Part shown: positions 34,023 through 42,133 of the stretch, piece after piece | Position numbering within the stretch: the stretch's first letter is position 1 | How the letters are laid out: each line of letters starts with the position of its first letter | Source: Bacillus tuaregi | GTDB lineage: Bacteria; Bacillota; Bacilli; Bacillales; Cytobacillaceae | Length of the DNA stretch: 64,000 bases | Assembly (NCBI RefSeq): GCF_900104575.1 | Contig: NZ_LT629731.1 | Span: 2,492,689 to 2,556,688, forward strand | Direction of reading: 5' to 3' | The notes under the pieces: generated by a model | Told to the model about the DNA's origin: nothing | The model's database searches: none | What the model saw: only the letters and a program-made list of their open reading frames with translations | Program-made: the position numbers and the translations under genes

Positions 34023-35489
34023 ATGGAAGAAAAAGCTAACAATAAAAAACTTGCTACAACCAATATTGAAGACAACGTAGCCTATTTAAGGCAGGAGCTT
34101 GGTGTTGGCAAAAGCTTTGATATCATCCATTTGGATGTTGAATATGCCGAAGTGAAAATGGCACTTTTTCTCGTTGATGGTCTAATCAAAGACGATCTTC
34201 TTCATTTATTAATGAAGTTCTTGGCTAAAGTGAAAAAAGAAGATCTGGAAAAGGATGTCTTAAAAAATCTTCTAAAAACGTATATTCCCTATGTAGAGAT
34301 TGATACAACCGATGATTTAAACAAAGTGGTTGATACCGTTTTGTCTGGACCAACTGCTTTTGTTGTAGACGGAATTGATGAGGTCATTTTAATTGATGCC
34401 AGGACATACCCTGTCAGAGGTCCAGAAGAGCCTGATACAGAACGGGTTGTTAGGGGCTCTAGAGATGGCTTCGTGGAAACCATTGTCTTTAACACAGCCT
34501 TAACGAGAAGACGAGTTCGGGACCGAACATTGCGAATGGAATTTATGCAGTTAGGCAGGCGCTCCAAAACCGATATTGTTGTTTGTTATATTGAGGATAT
34601 TGCTGATCCGAAAATGATAAAGAAATTGAAGGATACCTTGAGTGAAATTGACACAGATGGACTGCCGATGGCTGATAAAACCATCGAAGAATATATTTCA
34701 GGTGGCTATTGGAACCCATTTCCAGTAGTACGTTATACCGAGCGGCCAGATACTGCGGCCACCCATCTTTTTGAAGGTCATGTTATTATTTTTACGGATG
34801 GGTCACCTTCTGCTATGATTACACCGGTTACCTTCTGGCATCATGTCCAGCATGCAGAGGAATATCGGAATAAACCGATTACTGGTGCCTATCTTCGTTT
34901 TGTTCGTTATTTGGCTATTTTTGGTTCGATTTTTTTAATGCCACTATGGTATTTACTAAATATTGAGCCAGGACTTGTTCCGGAGCAGATTGATTTTATC
35001 GGTCCAAATGACCCTGGGCAAATTCCTTTACTGTTGCAATTTTTACTCATAGAAGTCGGGATGGATATGCTACGAATGGCGGCCATACACACTCCTACTT
35101 CACTCGCTACAGCGCTTGGACTTGTTGCTGCATTAATGATTGGTCAAATAGCGGTTGAGGTCGGTCTGTTTACCAATGAAGTCATCTTGTATTTTTCTAT
35201 TGCTGCAATTGGGACCTTTGCCACACCAAGCTATGAGCTTAGTTTAGCCAATCGACTCGTACGTATCGGATTATTGCTGCTGACTGCTATTTTCCATACA
35301 TATGGTTATATTATTGGTATCGTATTGTTCATTATCATGCTAACTCGGATGAATTCATTTGGTGTGCCATATTTATGGCCTTTCATCCCATTTAATATTC
35401 GTGCATTTCGAGATGTACTATTAAGATCACCCATTCCATTAAAAAATCGCCGTCCACGGATTCTGAAGCCAAAGGACCCTGACCGATAA
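34023..35489 (+). CDS. SpoVAF-type GerA family spore germination protein
   Basis: 488 aa. The N-terminal soluble part carries the GerA-family core (DARTYPVRGPEEPDTERVVRG, NTALTRRRVRDRTLRMEFMQLG, YIEDIADP, DGLPMADKTIEEYI, ERPDTAATHLFEGHVIIFTDGSP in parts). The C-terminal half has about five membrane segments, including IEVGMDMLRMAAIHTPTSLA. It resembles SpoVAF more than GerAA/GerKA. SpoVAF belongs to the spore inner-membrane germination apparatus and is made in the forespore. No spoVA genes are adjacent, so this may be a stand-alone paralogue. GAGGTG precedes the ATG. Confidence 0.85.
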   Translation: MEEKANNKKLATTNIEDNVAYLRQELGVGKSFDIIHLDVEYAEVKMALFLVDGLIKDDLLHLLMKFLAKVKKEDLEKDVLKNLLKTYIPYVEIDTTDDLNKVVDTVLSGPTAFVVDGIDEVILIDARTYPVRGPEEPDTERVVRGSRDGFVETIVFNTALTRRRVRDRTLRMEFMQLGRRSKTDIVVCYIEDIADPKMIKKLKDTLSEIDTDGLPMADKTIEEYISGGYWNPFPVVRYTERPDTAATHLFEGHVIIFTDGSPSAMITPVTFWHHVQHAEEYRNKPITGAYLRFVRYLAIFGSIFLMPLWYLLNIEPGLVPEQIDFIGPNDPGQIPLLLQFLLIEVGMDMLRMAAIHTPTSLATALGLVAALMIGQIAVEVGLFTNEVILYFSIAAIGTFATPSYELSLANRLVRIGLLLLTAIFHTYGYIIGIVLFIIMLTRMNSFGVPYLWPFIPFNIRAFRDVLLRSPIPLKNRRPRILKPKDPDR

Positions 35490-35490
35490 T

Positions 35491-35520
35491 AAAAAAAGCG
35501 CTGTTTTGGCGCTTTTTTTA
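35491..35520. terminator. bidirectional terminator
   Basis: AAAAAAAGCGC / GCGCTTTTTTT with a TGTTTTG loop, between the convergent SpoVAF-type and YqhV-like genes. Confidence 0.85.
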
Positions 35521-35534
35521 TACCCTATGTACCA

Positions 35535-35810
35535 TTAATTGCTTTTAACTCCATAAAGAATACATGCCACCCCACCAAATATCCACAGCAGCTTAACAAA
35601 TGAAATTTTATCCGCAATACCAACTAATCCGATGGTTGTCGTTACAATCAAAATAATTGGTCCTATTAAGGCCAGTGAGCTATTTATCATCAATGCCTTT
35701 TCGATATCATTATATTTTATAAACAATATGGCAACGAAAATCTCAATACTGCCAGACAGCATTCTTAATAGAGCCATTCCTATAATGGCTTTTTCCAAAA
35801 ATTGAAACAT
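35535..35810 (-). CDS. yqhV: YqhV-like small membrane protein (DUF2619)
   Basis: 91 aa with three membrane segments. The N-terminal KAIIGMALLRMLSGSIEIFVAILFIKYNDIEKAL (in parts), then LALIGPIILIVTTTIGLVG, are the DUF2619/YqhV pattern. In B. subtilis yqhV lies in the spoIIIA region and is sporulation-associated; its function is unknown. The start is the ATG at 35810, with TTTAGGAGG 7 nt upstream. Monocistronic. Confidence 0.8.
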   Translation of the reverse strand: MFQFLEKAIIGMALLRMLSGSIEIFVAILFIKYNDIEKALMINSSLALIGPIILIVTTTIGLVGIADKISFVKLLWIFGGVACILYGVKSN

Positions 35811-36012
35811 ATTTTTCCTCCTAAACACTCTGCTTGGTCTAATATATGCAGCAAGACACGTAAGAAGGACAGCTTATCTAAAATAAAAGGAAGAATGATC
35901 AGATATGTTGATAACATCGTGAAATATCCACTCAGCATCTGTAGTATGCATACATTTTTTGACACCTTGGTTGGGATACTATGAATATTGATTCCAAAGA
36001 GGAGCGAGGAAG

Positions 36013-37683
36013 ATGAGTGAAAATAATTTATCCATTTTTGCCTTAGGCGGCATTAATGAAATTGGTAAAAATATGTATGTAGTCCAGTATGGAAAGGATA
36101 TCGTCATCATTGACTGCGGTGGTAAGTTCCCTGATGAGAGCTTGTTAGGGATTGATCTTATCATCCCGGATATCAGCTATTTGGAGGAAAACAAGGAGCA
36201 TATCCGTGCCTTAATTTTGACACATGGTCATGAGGATCATATTGGTGGAATTCCATACTTATTAAAAAAATTGAACGTCCCTATTTACGGGACACGGTTT
36301 ACGCTAGGATTAATTGAACTAAAATTAGATGAGCATAAGCTATTGCGTGATACACAATTGATTCCGATTGACACTAACTCAAGGCTTGAGCTTGGTCACA
36401 TTAGTACAAGCTTTTTTCGTATCAGTCATAGTATCCCAGACTGCTTAGGGGTTGTTTTTCATACACCAGAAGGAAATGTTGTTCATACCGGCGACTTTAA
36501 GTTTGATATGACACCTGTCAATCATCAGTATTCAGATATCCACAAAATGGCGGATATAGGCAATCAAGGGGTTCTTGCCCTCATTTCTGAAAGCACGAAT
36601 GCAGAACGTCCTGGTTTAACGCCTTCTGAGATGCTTGTCGGCGGGCATATCGAGGAGGAATTTTTAAAGGCAGAGCAAAAAATTATCATTTCTACTTTTG
36701 CTTCCAATATTAATCGCGTACAGCAAATCGTCGAATCAGCAGCAAAAACAAATCGGAAGCTTTGTCTGCTTGGACGAAGCATGGTCAATGTGGTTTCAGT
36801 GGCAATGGAACGCGGTTATATCGATATTCCAGATGATATGCTCATTGAACCCTACCAGGTAAATGAGCTGCCGGCAGATAAGGTAGTCATACTTTGCACA
36901 GGTAGCCAGGGCGAACCTTTAGCAGCTCTTTCACGGCTTTCCAGTTCCAGTTATCGAGATATAACCATACTTCCAAACGATACAGTTATCCTAGCGGCTT
37001 CCCCCATTCCCGGGAATGAAAAAAGTGTATCACGTATCGTTGATAATTTATTTGAGCTTGGTGCAAAAGTGATATATGGTGGTTCAAGTAAGACAGGCAT
37101 GCATGTGTCAGGCCATGGATATCAGGAGGACTTAAAACTAATGCTGACATTGATGAAGCCTACTTATTTTATTCCCATTCATGGTGAATATAGAATGCTG
37201 CATCATCACCGCCTTTTAGCTGAGTCCGTCGGAGTCGAAAAGGGTCATACCTTTATCATAAAGAACGGCGATGTGGTCGATATTCAACATGGAGCAGCCC
37301 GCCAAACAAGGAAAGTACCTGCCGGTGATACCTATGTTGACGGCTGGGGTGTTGGCGATGTTGGCGACATCATACTGCGTGACCGCAGACAGCTTTCTGA
37401 GGATGGTATGGTCGTCATTGTCTTAACCATCAGTAAAACAGATGGAAAATTAATTTCCGAACCAGATACCATCTCCCGTGGCTTTGTGTTTGTAAAGGAC
37501 TCCGAGGAGATTATGAAGGAAGTAAATCAATTAACAAAAAAAGCCCTAGAAGATTTACAAAAGGAAAAGAAACATCAGCAATGGAAAGTGGTTAAACAAA
37601 CGATTAAGAAAACAGTCGGACAATATGTCTATGCTGAAACAAAAAGAAAGCCAATGATCCTCCCCATCATCATTGAAATATAA
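36013..37683 (+). CDS. RNase J family beta-CASP ribonuclease
   Basis: 556 aa. The metallo-beta-lactamase motif THGHEDHIGG gives His71, His73, Asp75 and His76, and SHSIPD and HTGDFKFDM supply further metal ligands. The beta-CASP domain ends with IPIHGEYRM, followed by the RNase J C-terminal domain. With all metal ligands present it should be catalytically active (5'-3' exo- and endonuclease on RNA). The main rnjA gene usually follows rpoY/ykzG; here the gene stands alone among sporulation genes, so it may be an additional paralogue. AGGAGCGAGG precedes the ATG. Confidence 0.88.
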   Translation: MSENNLSIFALGGINEIGKNMYVVQYGKDIVIIDCGGKFPDESLLGIDLIIPDISYLEENKEHIRALILTHGHEDHIGGIPYLLKKLNVPIYGTRFTLGLIELKLDEHKLLRDTQLIPIDTNSRLELGHISTSFFRISHSIPDCLGVVFHTPEGNVVHTGDFKFDMTPVNHQYSDIHKMADIGNQGVLALISESTNAERPGLTPSEMLVGGHIEEEFLKAEQKIIISTFASNINRVQQIVESAAKTNRKLCLLGRSMVNVVSVAMERGYIDIPDDMLIEPYQVNELPADKVVILCTGSQGEPLAALSRLSSSSYRDITILPNDTVILAASPIPGNEKSVSRIVDNLFELGAKVIYGGSSKTGMHVSGHGYQEDLKLMLTLMKPTYFIPIHGEYRMLHHHRLLAESVGVEKGHTFIIKNGDVVDIQHGAARQTRKVPAGDTYVDGWGVGDVGDIILRDRRQLSEDGMVVIVLTISKTDGKLISEPDTISRGFVFVKDSEEIMKEVNQLTKKALEDLQKEKKHQQWKVVKQTIKKTVGQYVYAETKRKPMILPIIIEI

Positions 37684-37690
37684 CCAATCG

Positions 37691-37724
37691 AACTCCCCAC
37701 TACATCGTAATGGGGAGTGTGTTT
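37691..37724 (+). terminator. Rho-independent terminator
   Basis: ACTCCCCA / TGGGGAGT stem with an 11-nt loop, then GTGTTT, after the RNase J gene. Confidence 0.75.
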
Positions 37725-37740
37725 ACCATCGCCCAAAACT

Positions 37741-37776
37741 AAAAAACATCTGAATTTTTGATTCAGATGTTTTTTC
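37741..37776. terminator. bidirectional terminator
   Basis: AAAAAACATCTGAAT / ATTCAGATGTTTTTT perfect stem with a TTTTG loop, between the convergent RNase J and YndM-like genes. Confidence 0.85.
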
Positions 37777-37836
37777 ATTACTTAATCTTTTTGATTACGA
37801 TTTCCACTAACATCTTTTCTCTGCGGGGTCAGTTCT

Positions 37837-38235
37837 TCAGCTGCCTCCGTTTGAAATCGAGCTTGTAGATGGGTTAAGCTGCTCTTGATCCTCTCTTGTA
37901 ACATGATTGGCTACATATTTATGAAAGAAATACTCAAACAGTGTAACACCTAAGGAAGCTAGTAATGGCACGGTAAAAATACTATCACCGCGTGTGAAGC
38001 TCTCACTCATAAACCAAATAACCAATAAGGCTAGTCCAAAATCTGCCAACGTTGCGACTGTATTATTCGTTCTTGGTAGTATCAGCATATCTCCAATGAT
38101 ATAAGAGACTATTCCTAATACTAACGAAATCAGAAAGACATTCCCAAATTCCATACGATAAAATAATCCTAGAATAACATACAAAAGAGCAAGTGTAGAA
38201 ATGAATTTAATGGCTAATGCTTTTAAATGTTTCAC
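37837..38235 (-). CDS. yndM: YndM-like membrane protein (DUF2512)
   Basis: 132 aa with four membrane segments. KALAIKFISTLALLYVILG, SLVLGIVSYIIGDMLILPRTNN and ADFGLALLVIWFM match the DUF2512/YndM family, which is often in sporulation regulons in Bacillus, function unknown. AAAGGAGATGATCAA precedes the GTG start. The gene is separate from the cysH operon upstream (156 nt gap with a hairpin). Confidence 0.8.
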   Translation of the reverse strand: MKHLKALAIKFISTLALLYVILGLFYRMEFGNVFLISLVLGIVSYIIGDMLILPRTNNTVATLADFGLALLVIWFMSESFTRGDSIFTVPLLASLGVTLFEYFFHKYVANHVTREDQEQLNPSTSSISNGGS

Positions 38236-38324
38236 TTGATCATCTCCTTTTATATATTAGGGTGTGCTATTATTAGGTTTTTATTCTTTCATACATGTTT
38301 GATTTTGTGTTGATGCAAAAATAT

Positions 38325-38348
38325 GGAAGATCCCGTTAGGAATCTTCC
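38325..38348 (-). terminator. terminator of the comA-phosphatase-cysH operon
   Basis: GGAAGATTCC / GGGATCTTCC stem, followed on the minus strand by ATATTTTTGC, about 45 nt beyond the cysH stop. Confidence 0.6.
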
Positions 38349-38390
38349 TATCAAATTTGTCCATCGGACTTGCTACTGAATGAAGGTAAA

Positions 38391-39101
38391 CTACTTTTGA
38401 TGTAGACCACACTCTGACTTTGACGTCCCGGCCCAACGTCCTGCACGTTGATCTCCATTTTCTGAAACTGATTGTGTACAAGGAGCGCAGCCAATACTCG
38501 GATAGCCTTTCTCATGTAATGGATTATAGGGCAATTTGTTCAATTGGATATAGGTTAGAATATCCTCCCATGTCCAATGGATAAGAGGACAGATTTTAAC
38601 CCTATGGAATTTGTCATCTTTATTGATAAATTGTGTTTTACTTCTTGATTTAGATTGCTCCCTCCTTAGACCAGATATCCAAGCCTTGGTATCCTTTAAT
38701 GCTTCTGTAAGCGGAACGACCTTACGCATGTGGCAGCAAAGATTGGGATTGTGTTTCCATAGCTCTTCGCCGTACCATTTTGCCTGCTCATCTAAGGAGC
38801 TTACAGGTTTGACGCTGGTTATTTGGAGCAAAGGATAGCGTGCTTTGACTTTCTCAATCAGCTCGTATGTCTCTTGAAAATGAAGTCCTGTATCTAGAAA
38901 AATAATTTTTGCCTTCTTGTTCACCTTAGATATTAAATCAATTAATACGATTCCCTCTGCACCAAAGCTGCAGGCATAGACAATGTCCTCACCATATTCT
39001 TTAAAGGCCCATTTCAGTACCTCAAAATAATCCTTTAGATGGTCCAACAAAACTTCAACCTTACTGTCATTCCAATTTTCATACGATATAATCTCTGACA
39101 A
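38391..39101 (-). CDS. cysH: phosphoadenylyl/adenylyl-sulfate reductase (YitB-like)
   Basis: 236 aa. It reduces APS or PAPS to sulfite using thioredoxin. The PP-loop nucleotide domain (YACSFGAEGIVLIDLI) is followed by the iron-sulfur ligands of the APS-reductase class: Cys-Cys in NLCCHMRK and CxxC in GCAPCT. The catalytic ECGLH is at the C-terminus. The start is a TTG with GGAGGG 7 nt upstream. It is the last gene of the comA-phosphatase-cysH operon, so the sulfite it makes is delivered next to the enzyme that uses sulfite with PEP. Confidence 0.92.
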   Translation of the reverse strand: MSEIISYENWNDSKVEVLLDHLKDYFEVLKWAFKEYGEDIVYACSFGAEGIVLIDLISKVNKKAKIIFLDTGLHFQETYELIEKVKARYPLLQITSVKPVSSLDEQAKWYGEELWKHNPNLCCHMRKVVPLTEALKDTKAWISGLRREQSKSRSKTQFINKDDKFHRVKICPLIHWTWEDILTYIQLNKLPYNPLHEKGYPSIGCAPCTQSVSENGDQRAGRWAGTSKSECGLHQK

Positions 39102-39120
39102 CTCGGAGCCCTCCGTTCCT

Positions 39121-39666
39121 CTACTCGATTCTCAATCCATCCAATAATAATGTAATACATTCGTTATTTCGGACCTGCGTCTTATTCATATTATTTATAT
39201 GTCCGTATTGAGCATATGAAATAATGGCCCTAATCCATGAGCCGTGACCAAAAATCAGGATATTTTCTTTTTCTTTATATTTATCGAGAAACCGGATAAT
39301 TCGATATTCAAGGTTCTGTACACTTTCTCCTAAAGTCATTTTGCTTGGAGTTTCTGTCCACAGCCTTCCATATGCTTCCATTAGCTCTGCCTTTGGTCGT
39401 CCCTCAAATTCTCCAAAATCCAATTCATCTAACAGTCCTTCTTTTTTAGCATGAAAACCATATAATCTGGCTGTTTGATTAGTCCTTTTCAAGGTACTGA
39501 CCAATACCAAATCAAACGGAGACAATTGGCTTAGAAGCTGCTGATTTTTCTGTATCTCCTCCTGTTGCTTTCCTGTCAACGGAGAAATGGCAATGTCCCT
39601 TCTTCCTTGAAGCCAAGCTTTCTTATTCCATTCCGTTGGTAAATGTCTTATAAAGGTTGCTTGCAT
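39121..39666 (-). CDS. histidine phosphatase superfamily protein in the sulfolactate operon
   Basis: 181 aa. It has the phosphoglycerate-mutase-like fold: IRHLPTEWN carries the catalytic Arg-His (the usual RHGETxWN with LP in place of GE), LDFGEFEGR the conserved glutamate, and LIFGHGSWIRAI the second histidine. Such enzymes hydrolyse phosphomonoesters. It overlaps comA by 19 nt and precedes cysH, a position where B. subtilis has ComB/YitC, phosphosulfolactate phosphatase, which I do not see here. I infer it dephosphorylates phosphosulfolactate. GGAGG is 7 nt before the ATG. Confidence 0.8.
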   Translation of the reverse strand: MQATFIRHLPTEWNKKAWLQGRRDIAISPLTGKQQEEIQKNQQLLSQLSPFDLVLVSTLKRTNQTARLYGFHAKKEGLLDELDFGEFEGRPKAELMEAYGRLWTETPSKMTLGESVQNLEYRIIRFLDKYKEKENILIFGHGSWIRAIISYAQYGHINNMNKTQVRNNECITLLLDGLRIE

Positions 39667-40418
39667 TCACGATCCTCCAAATCGAACGTATCACTTCTCA
39701 AGCCACTTCTTTGGGTTTCTAAAAGTAATATGTCCTTAATGTTTACATTCCCTAAATTAACATTTGCACCAAGCTCATTAATAAAAAAGCTTTGATGTTT
39801 AGACGTTGGCGCTTCAAAAATAACCTTCGTACTATCAATACCCTTGACAAGCTGACGTATCAAATCGGCTTTTAAGCTACCATGTTGATCATATATTCCA
39901 GAAGTCCCAGAATCTCTTCCTTCTGTAATGACGTATTGGCATCCAGCTTCTAATAAAAGCTTGATTTCCTGCTGCCACTCTTCGACCGTCATTTCCATAG
40001 AAGCATCCTTTGAACCAACCTCAGCAATAACGAAGTAATCATTTTTTATTTCTTTAATAAGCTTTAATCGTTCTTCGAGGTTAATATCAATCGTACCATT
40101 TGAAACCTCTACCCACTCAATCCCCATCTCCTTTACACACTTCAAATACTCAGGGAGCTTTTGCTGGGAGTAGCATTTTTCAAACAAGGTTCCGCCAAAA
40201 TATGGCTTAATATCATATTTTTTATACAAATTAACTTTTTCTTTTAAGTTGGGAGTCACATATGCCGTTCCCATCCCAAATTTAGCGATGTCAATCATGT
40301 GATGATAATCTTTAAGTATTAGTTCTAATTCTCCAATTGGAGTACCCTTATCAATAATCGAAGTTAGTCCAAACTTCCGGTTTCCTGAGGTCCTTATTGG
40401 TAATTGTAAAAATTCCAT
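39648..40418 (-). CDS. comA: phosphosulfolactate synthase (ComA/YitD)
   Basis: 256 aa. It adds sulfite to phosphoenolpyruvate to give (2R)-phospho-3-sulfolactate. Family landmarks: TSIIDKGTPIGELE at the N-terminus, IDIAKFGMGTAYV, YFGGTLFEKCY, VEVSNGTIDI, VIAEVGSKDAS and VITEGRDSGTSGI, following a TIM-barrel pattern. In spore-formers the product becomes 3-sulfolactate, a major spore solute. GGAGGAGG lies about 10 nt before the ATG. It is the first gene of the operon and has the promoter block shared with sat. Confidence 0.92.
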   Translation of the reverse strand: MEFLQLPIRTSGNRKFGLTSIIDKGTPIGELELILKDYHHMIDIAKFGMGTAYVTPNLKEKVNLYKKYDIKPYFGGTLFEKCYSQQKLPEYLKCVKEMGIEWVEVSNGTIDINLEERLKLIKEIKNDYFVIAEVGSKDASMEMTVEEWQQEIKLLLEAGCQYVITEGRDSGTSGIYDQHGSLKADLIRQLVKGIDSTKVIFEAPTSKHQSFFINELGANVNLGNVNIKDILLLETQRSGLRSDTFDLEDRECKQPL

Positions 40419-40448
40419 TGGGAATGCGCCTCCTCCATATATCTAAGA

Positions 40449-40500
40449 TAGACTATTCAATCATTGGGTAAGTGTGTAGAGATTAGGCTTTTACCATAGG
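40449..40500 (-). promoter_or_regulatory. sigma-K-like promoter block of comA operon
   Basis: On the minus strand TCTACACAC, then GAATAGTCTA, with 15 nt between ACAC and GAATA. The spacing is the same as at sat, and the upstream stretch GGTAAAAGCCTAATC is similar too. It lies about 30 nt before the comA start. The match to sigma-K consensus has one mismatch at the first -10 base. Confidence 0.5.
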
Positions 40501-40597
40501 AAATAGGTAATTTGAGGTGGTTGATTGTTTAACCGTAATATTGAGCGAAAGTGAAGGACATAAGTAAAATATGGGACGAAGAGATTTTATCTATTCA

Positions 40598-40618
40598 TGT
40601 GTAATTAGCACATAGTGT
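40598..40618. repeat. 21-nt dispersed repeat, copy 2
   Basis: Identical to 12304-12324, in the non-coding region between the EamA transporter terminator and the comA promoter. Confidence 0.5.
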
Positions 40619-40666
40619 AATTTTATATATTTACTTTACTATAAATAAATTATGTTAAGTTATAAT

Positions 40667-40697
40667 AAAAAAAGCGAACAGATTGTTCGCTTTTTTG
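40667..40697 (-). terminator. Rho-independent terminator
   Basis: AAAAAAGCGAACA / TGTTCGCTTTTTT perfect stem, about 40 nt past the stop of the EamA transporter gene. Confidence 0.85.
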
Positions 40698-40735
40698 TGC
40701 ATATTTGAACTCAATTGGAAAATAATGTGTACTGT

Positions 40736-41614
40736 TTAGTTATGCCTTAGCTTCCTCGAATCGATGGTTTCACTTAATAAGGTTGAACCTAATATTAGCA
40801 GCCCGCCGATCATTTGAATCAGATTCATGCTTTCCTGCAAAAATATAGCCGCCATCATGACAGCCGATATAGGATCTATATAGCTTAAAATCGCAATACT
40901 TTGTCCCTGTAGCTCTTTTATTGAAGCAAAATAGATGAGATAAGCCATACCTGTATGAATAATACCAACGATTAAAATCAACAGCATTGTCTGTTTATTC
41001 ATTCCTGAAACATCCAAGGACTCTTTCATAAGTACATATGGCAGCAGCACAAGGACTGCAACCCATAATTGGACTAGTGTCGTTTCAAAGCCTGACAAAT
41101 TTTTGATGAATTTATTCATTAAAATGACACTTGCATAAAAGGCTGCTGCTAATAAACCATATAGGATACCGACTGTATGCTGTAACAGATTACCCTCTCC
41201 CACACTGATATCAACAACGAGGAACAATCCAAGCATCGCCGTTACAATGCTCATGACCTTCATTCTAGTAAGCTTCTCCTTTAAGAAAACTGGGGCAAGC
41301 AGCATGACAAAGATAGGAGCAAAATAATAGCTTAAGGTTGCGTTTGAAACAGTTGTATATTTGTAGGCTTCAAATAAAAAAATCCAATTAAACCCAAGTG
41401 CAGCGCCTGATAAAAACAAAAGAAGAAGATTTGCTCTGATTTGCTTTAAGGATAGCTTCTGCTTGATAAGAAAACAGGTACCCAGTAAAAATATTCCGCC
41501 AATCATACCTCTGTATAGAGCAATTTCACTTGATGAAAGCTGTATGTTTTTAACAAAAATGCCAATACTGCCAAAAATTAGCATGACACTAATAAATTTA
41601 AAATGCCCTTTCAT
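40736..41614 (-). CDS. EamA/DMT superfamily transporter
   Basis: 292 aa with ten membrane segments arranged as two EamA repeats. MLIFGSIGIFVKNIQLSSSEIALYRG and FYASVILMNKFIKNLSGFETTLVQLW mark the starts of the two halves, and an internal SNATLSYYFAPIFVMLLA segment is typical. Such proteins export or import amino acids and other small metabolites; the substrate is not determinable. GGGAGG precedes the ATG, and its own terminator follows, so it is monocistronic. Confidence 0.85.
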   Translation of the reverse strand: MKGHFKFISVMLIFGSIGIFVKNIQLSSSEIALYRGMIGGIFLLGTCFLIKQKLSLKQIRANLLLLFLSGAALGFNWIFLFEAYKYTTVSNATLSYYFAPIFVMLLAPVFLKEKLTRMKVMSIVTAMLGLFLVVDISVGEGNLLQHTVGILYGLLAAAFYASVILMNKFIKNLSGFETTLVQLWVAVLVLLPYVLMKESLDVSGMNKQTMLLILIVGIIHTGMAYLIYFASIKELQGQSIAILSYIDPISAVMMAAIFLQESMNLIQMIGGLLILGSTLLSETIDSRKLRHN

Positions 41615-41766
41615 ATGTACCTCCCTGCTAAGTCCGCTTCTAATCTCTTTATATTACTATAATTTCATATCTTTGTTATCCCTCTCTGTAAAAAACTCTT
41701 GCTTATACATTTTTTAAACGGGAATGGAGAAAGTAACAAGTAGCGTCATATAAAGGAGGTAGTAGA

Positions 41767-41886
41767 TTGGATAATACAAAGGAATTTGTGGCCAAATTGC
41801 ATGAAAAACAGCAAAAGGACGAGCAAAATCGTAAACGCCAAGGAAATGGAAAGCCAAGTGCTAAATTACCAAACAAACAGCATTAA
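41767..41886 (+). CDS. DUF4023 small protein, 39 aa
   Basis: TTG start with AAAGGAGG 6-7 nt upstream. It reads MDNTKEFVAKLHEKQQKDEQ, then NRKRQGNGKPSAKLPNKQH. The pattern of an acidic/basic helix ending with G-N-G-x-P-x-x-K-L-P-N-K-Q-H is the DUF4023 signature known from Bacillus. The function is unknown, though members are often spore-associated. A strong terminator follows at once. Confidence 0.8.
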   Translation: MDNTKEFVAKLHEKQQKDEQNRKRQGNGKPSAKLPNKQH

Positions 41887-41922
41887 AAAAAAACGCTTGA
41901 TGAAGCCCATCAAGCGTTTTTT
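41886..41922 (+). terminator. Rho-independent terminator
   Basis: AAACGCTTGATG / CATCAAGCGTTT stem with a short loop and a T-run, starting at the stop codon of the DUF4023 gene. It may also serve the 53-aa gene on the other strand. Confidence 0.85.
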
Positions 41923-41950
41923 ATCATTATTCAGCTTGAAACAATCAGGT

Positions 41951-42112
41951 TTAGCTTTCTAAGTCTGATCGTTTTCCAGGTTCTTCTTTTCCATTTGTTT
42001 CATTTCCTGTTGTAGATGTATAGCCTACTCTGTAATGAAAGTTTTTTGGTTGTTTTAGTGCGCTTGGCATTCGGTACTGCTCCATATTTTGAAATTCACC
42101 AGCCTTAGACAT
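41951..42112 (-). CDS. small hydrophilic protein, 53 aa
   Basis: Reads MSKAGEFQNMEQYRMPSALK, continuing through FHYRVGYTSTTGNETNGKEEP to LES. AAAGGAGAGG lies about 8 nt before the ATG. Short, Gln/Asn/Lys-rich and probably disordered, like many small spore proteins, but no family is recognised. It follows the DUF3231 gene by 21 nt on the same strand, so the two are probably co-transcribed. Confidence 0.65.
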   Translation of the reverse strand: MSKAGEFQNMEQYRMPSALKQPKNFHYRVGYTSTTGNETNGKEEPGKRSDLES

Positions 42113-42133
42113 GCTGCCATCCTCTCCTTTCCA

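Larger units (their letters stand above)
40419..40735. other. intergenic region with promoter block, repeat and terminator
   Basis: About 315 nt. It contains the comA promoter-like block (40449-40500), the 21-nt repeat (40598-40618) and the EamA-gene terminator (40667-40697). The stretch 40500-40595 shows no further recognisable signal. Confidence 0.6.
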
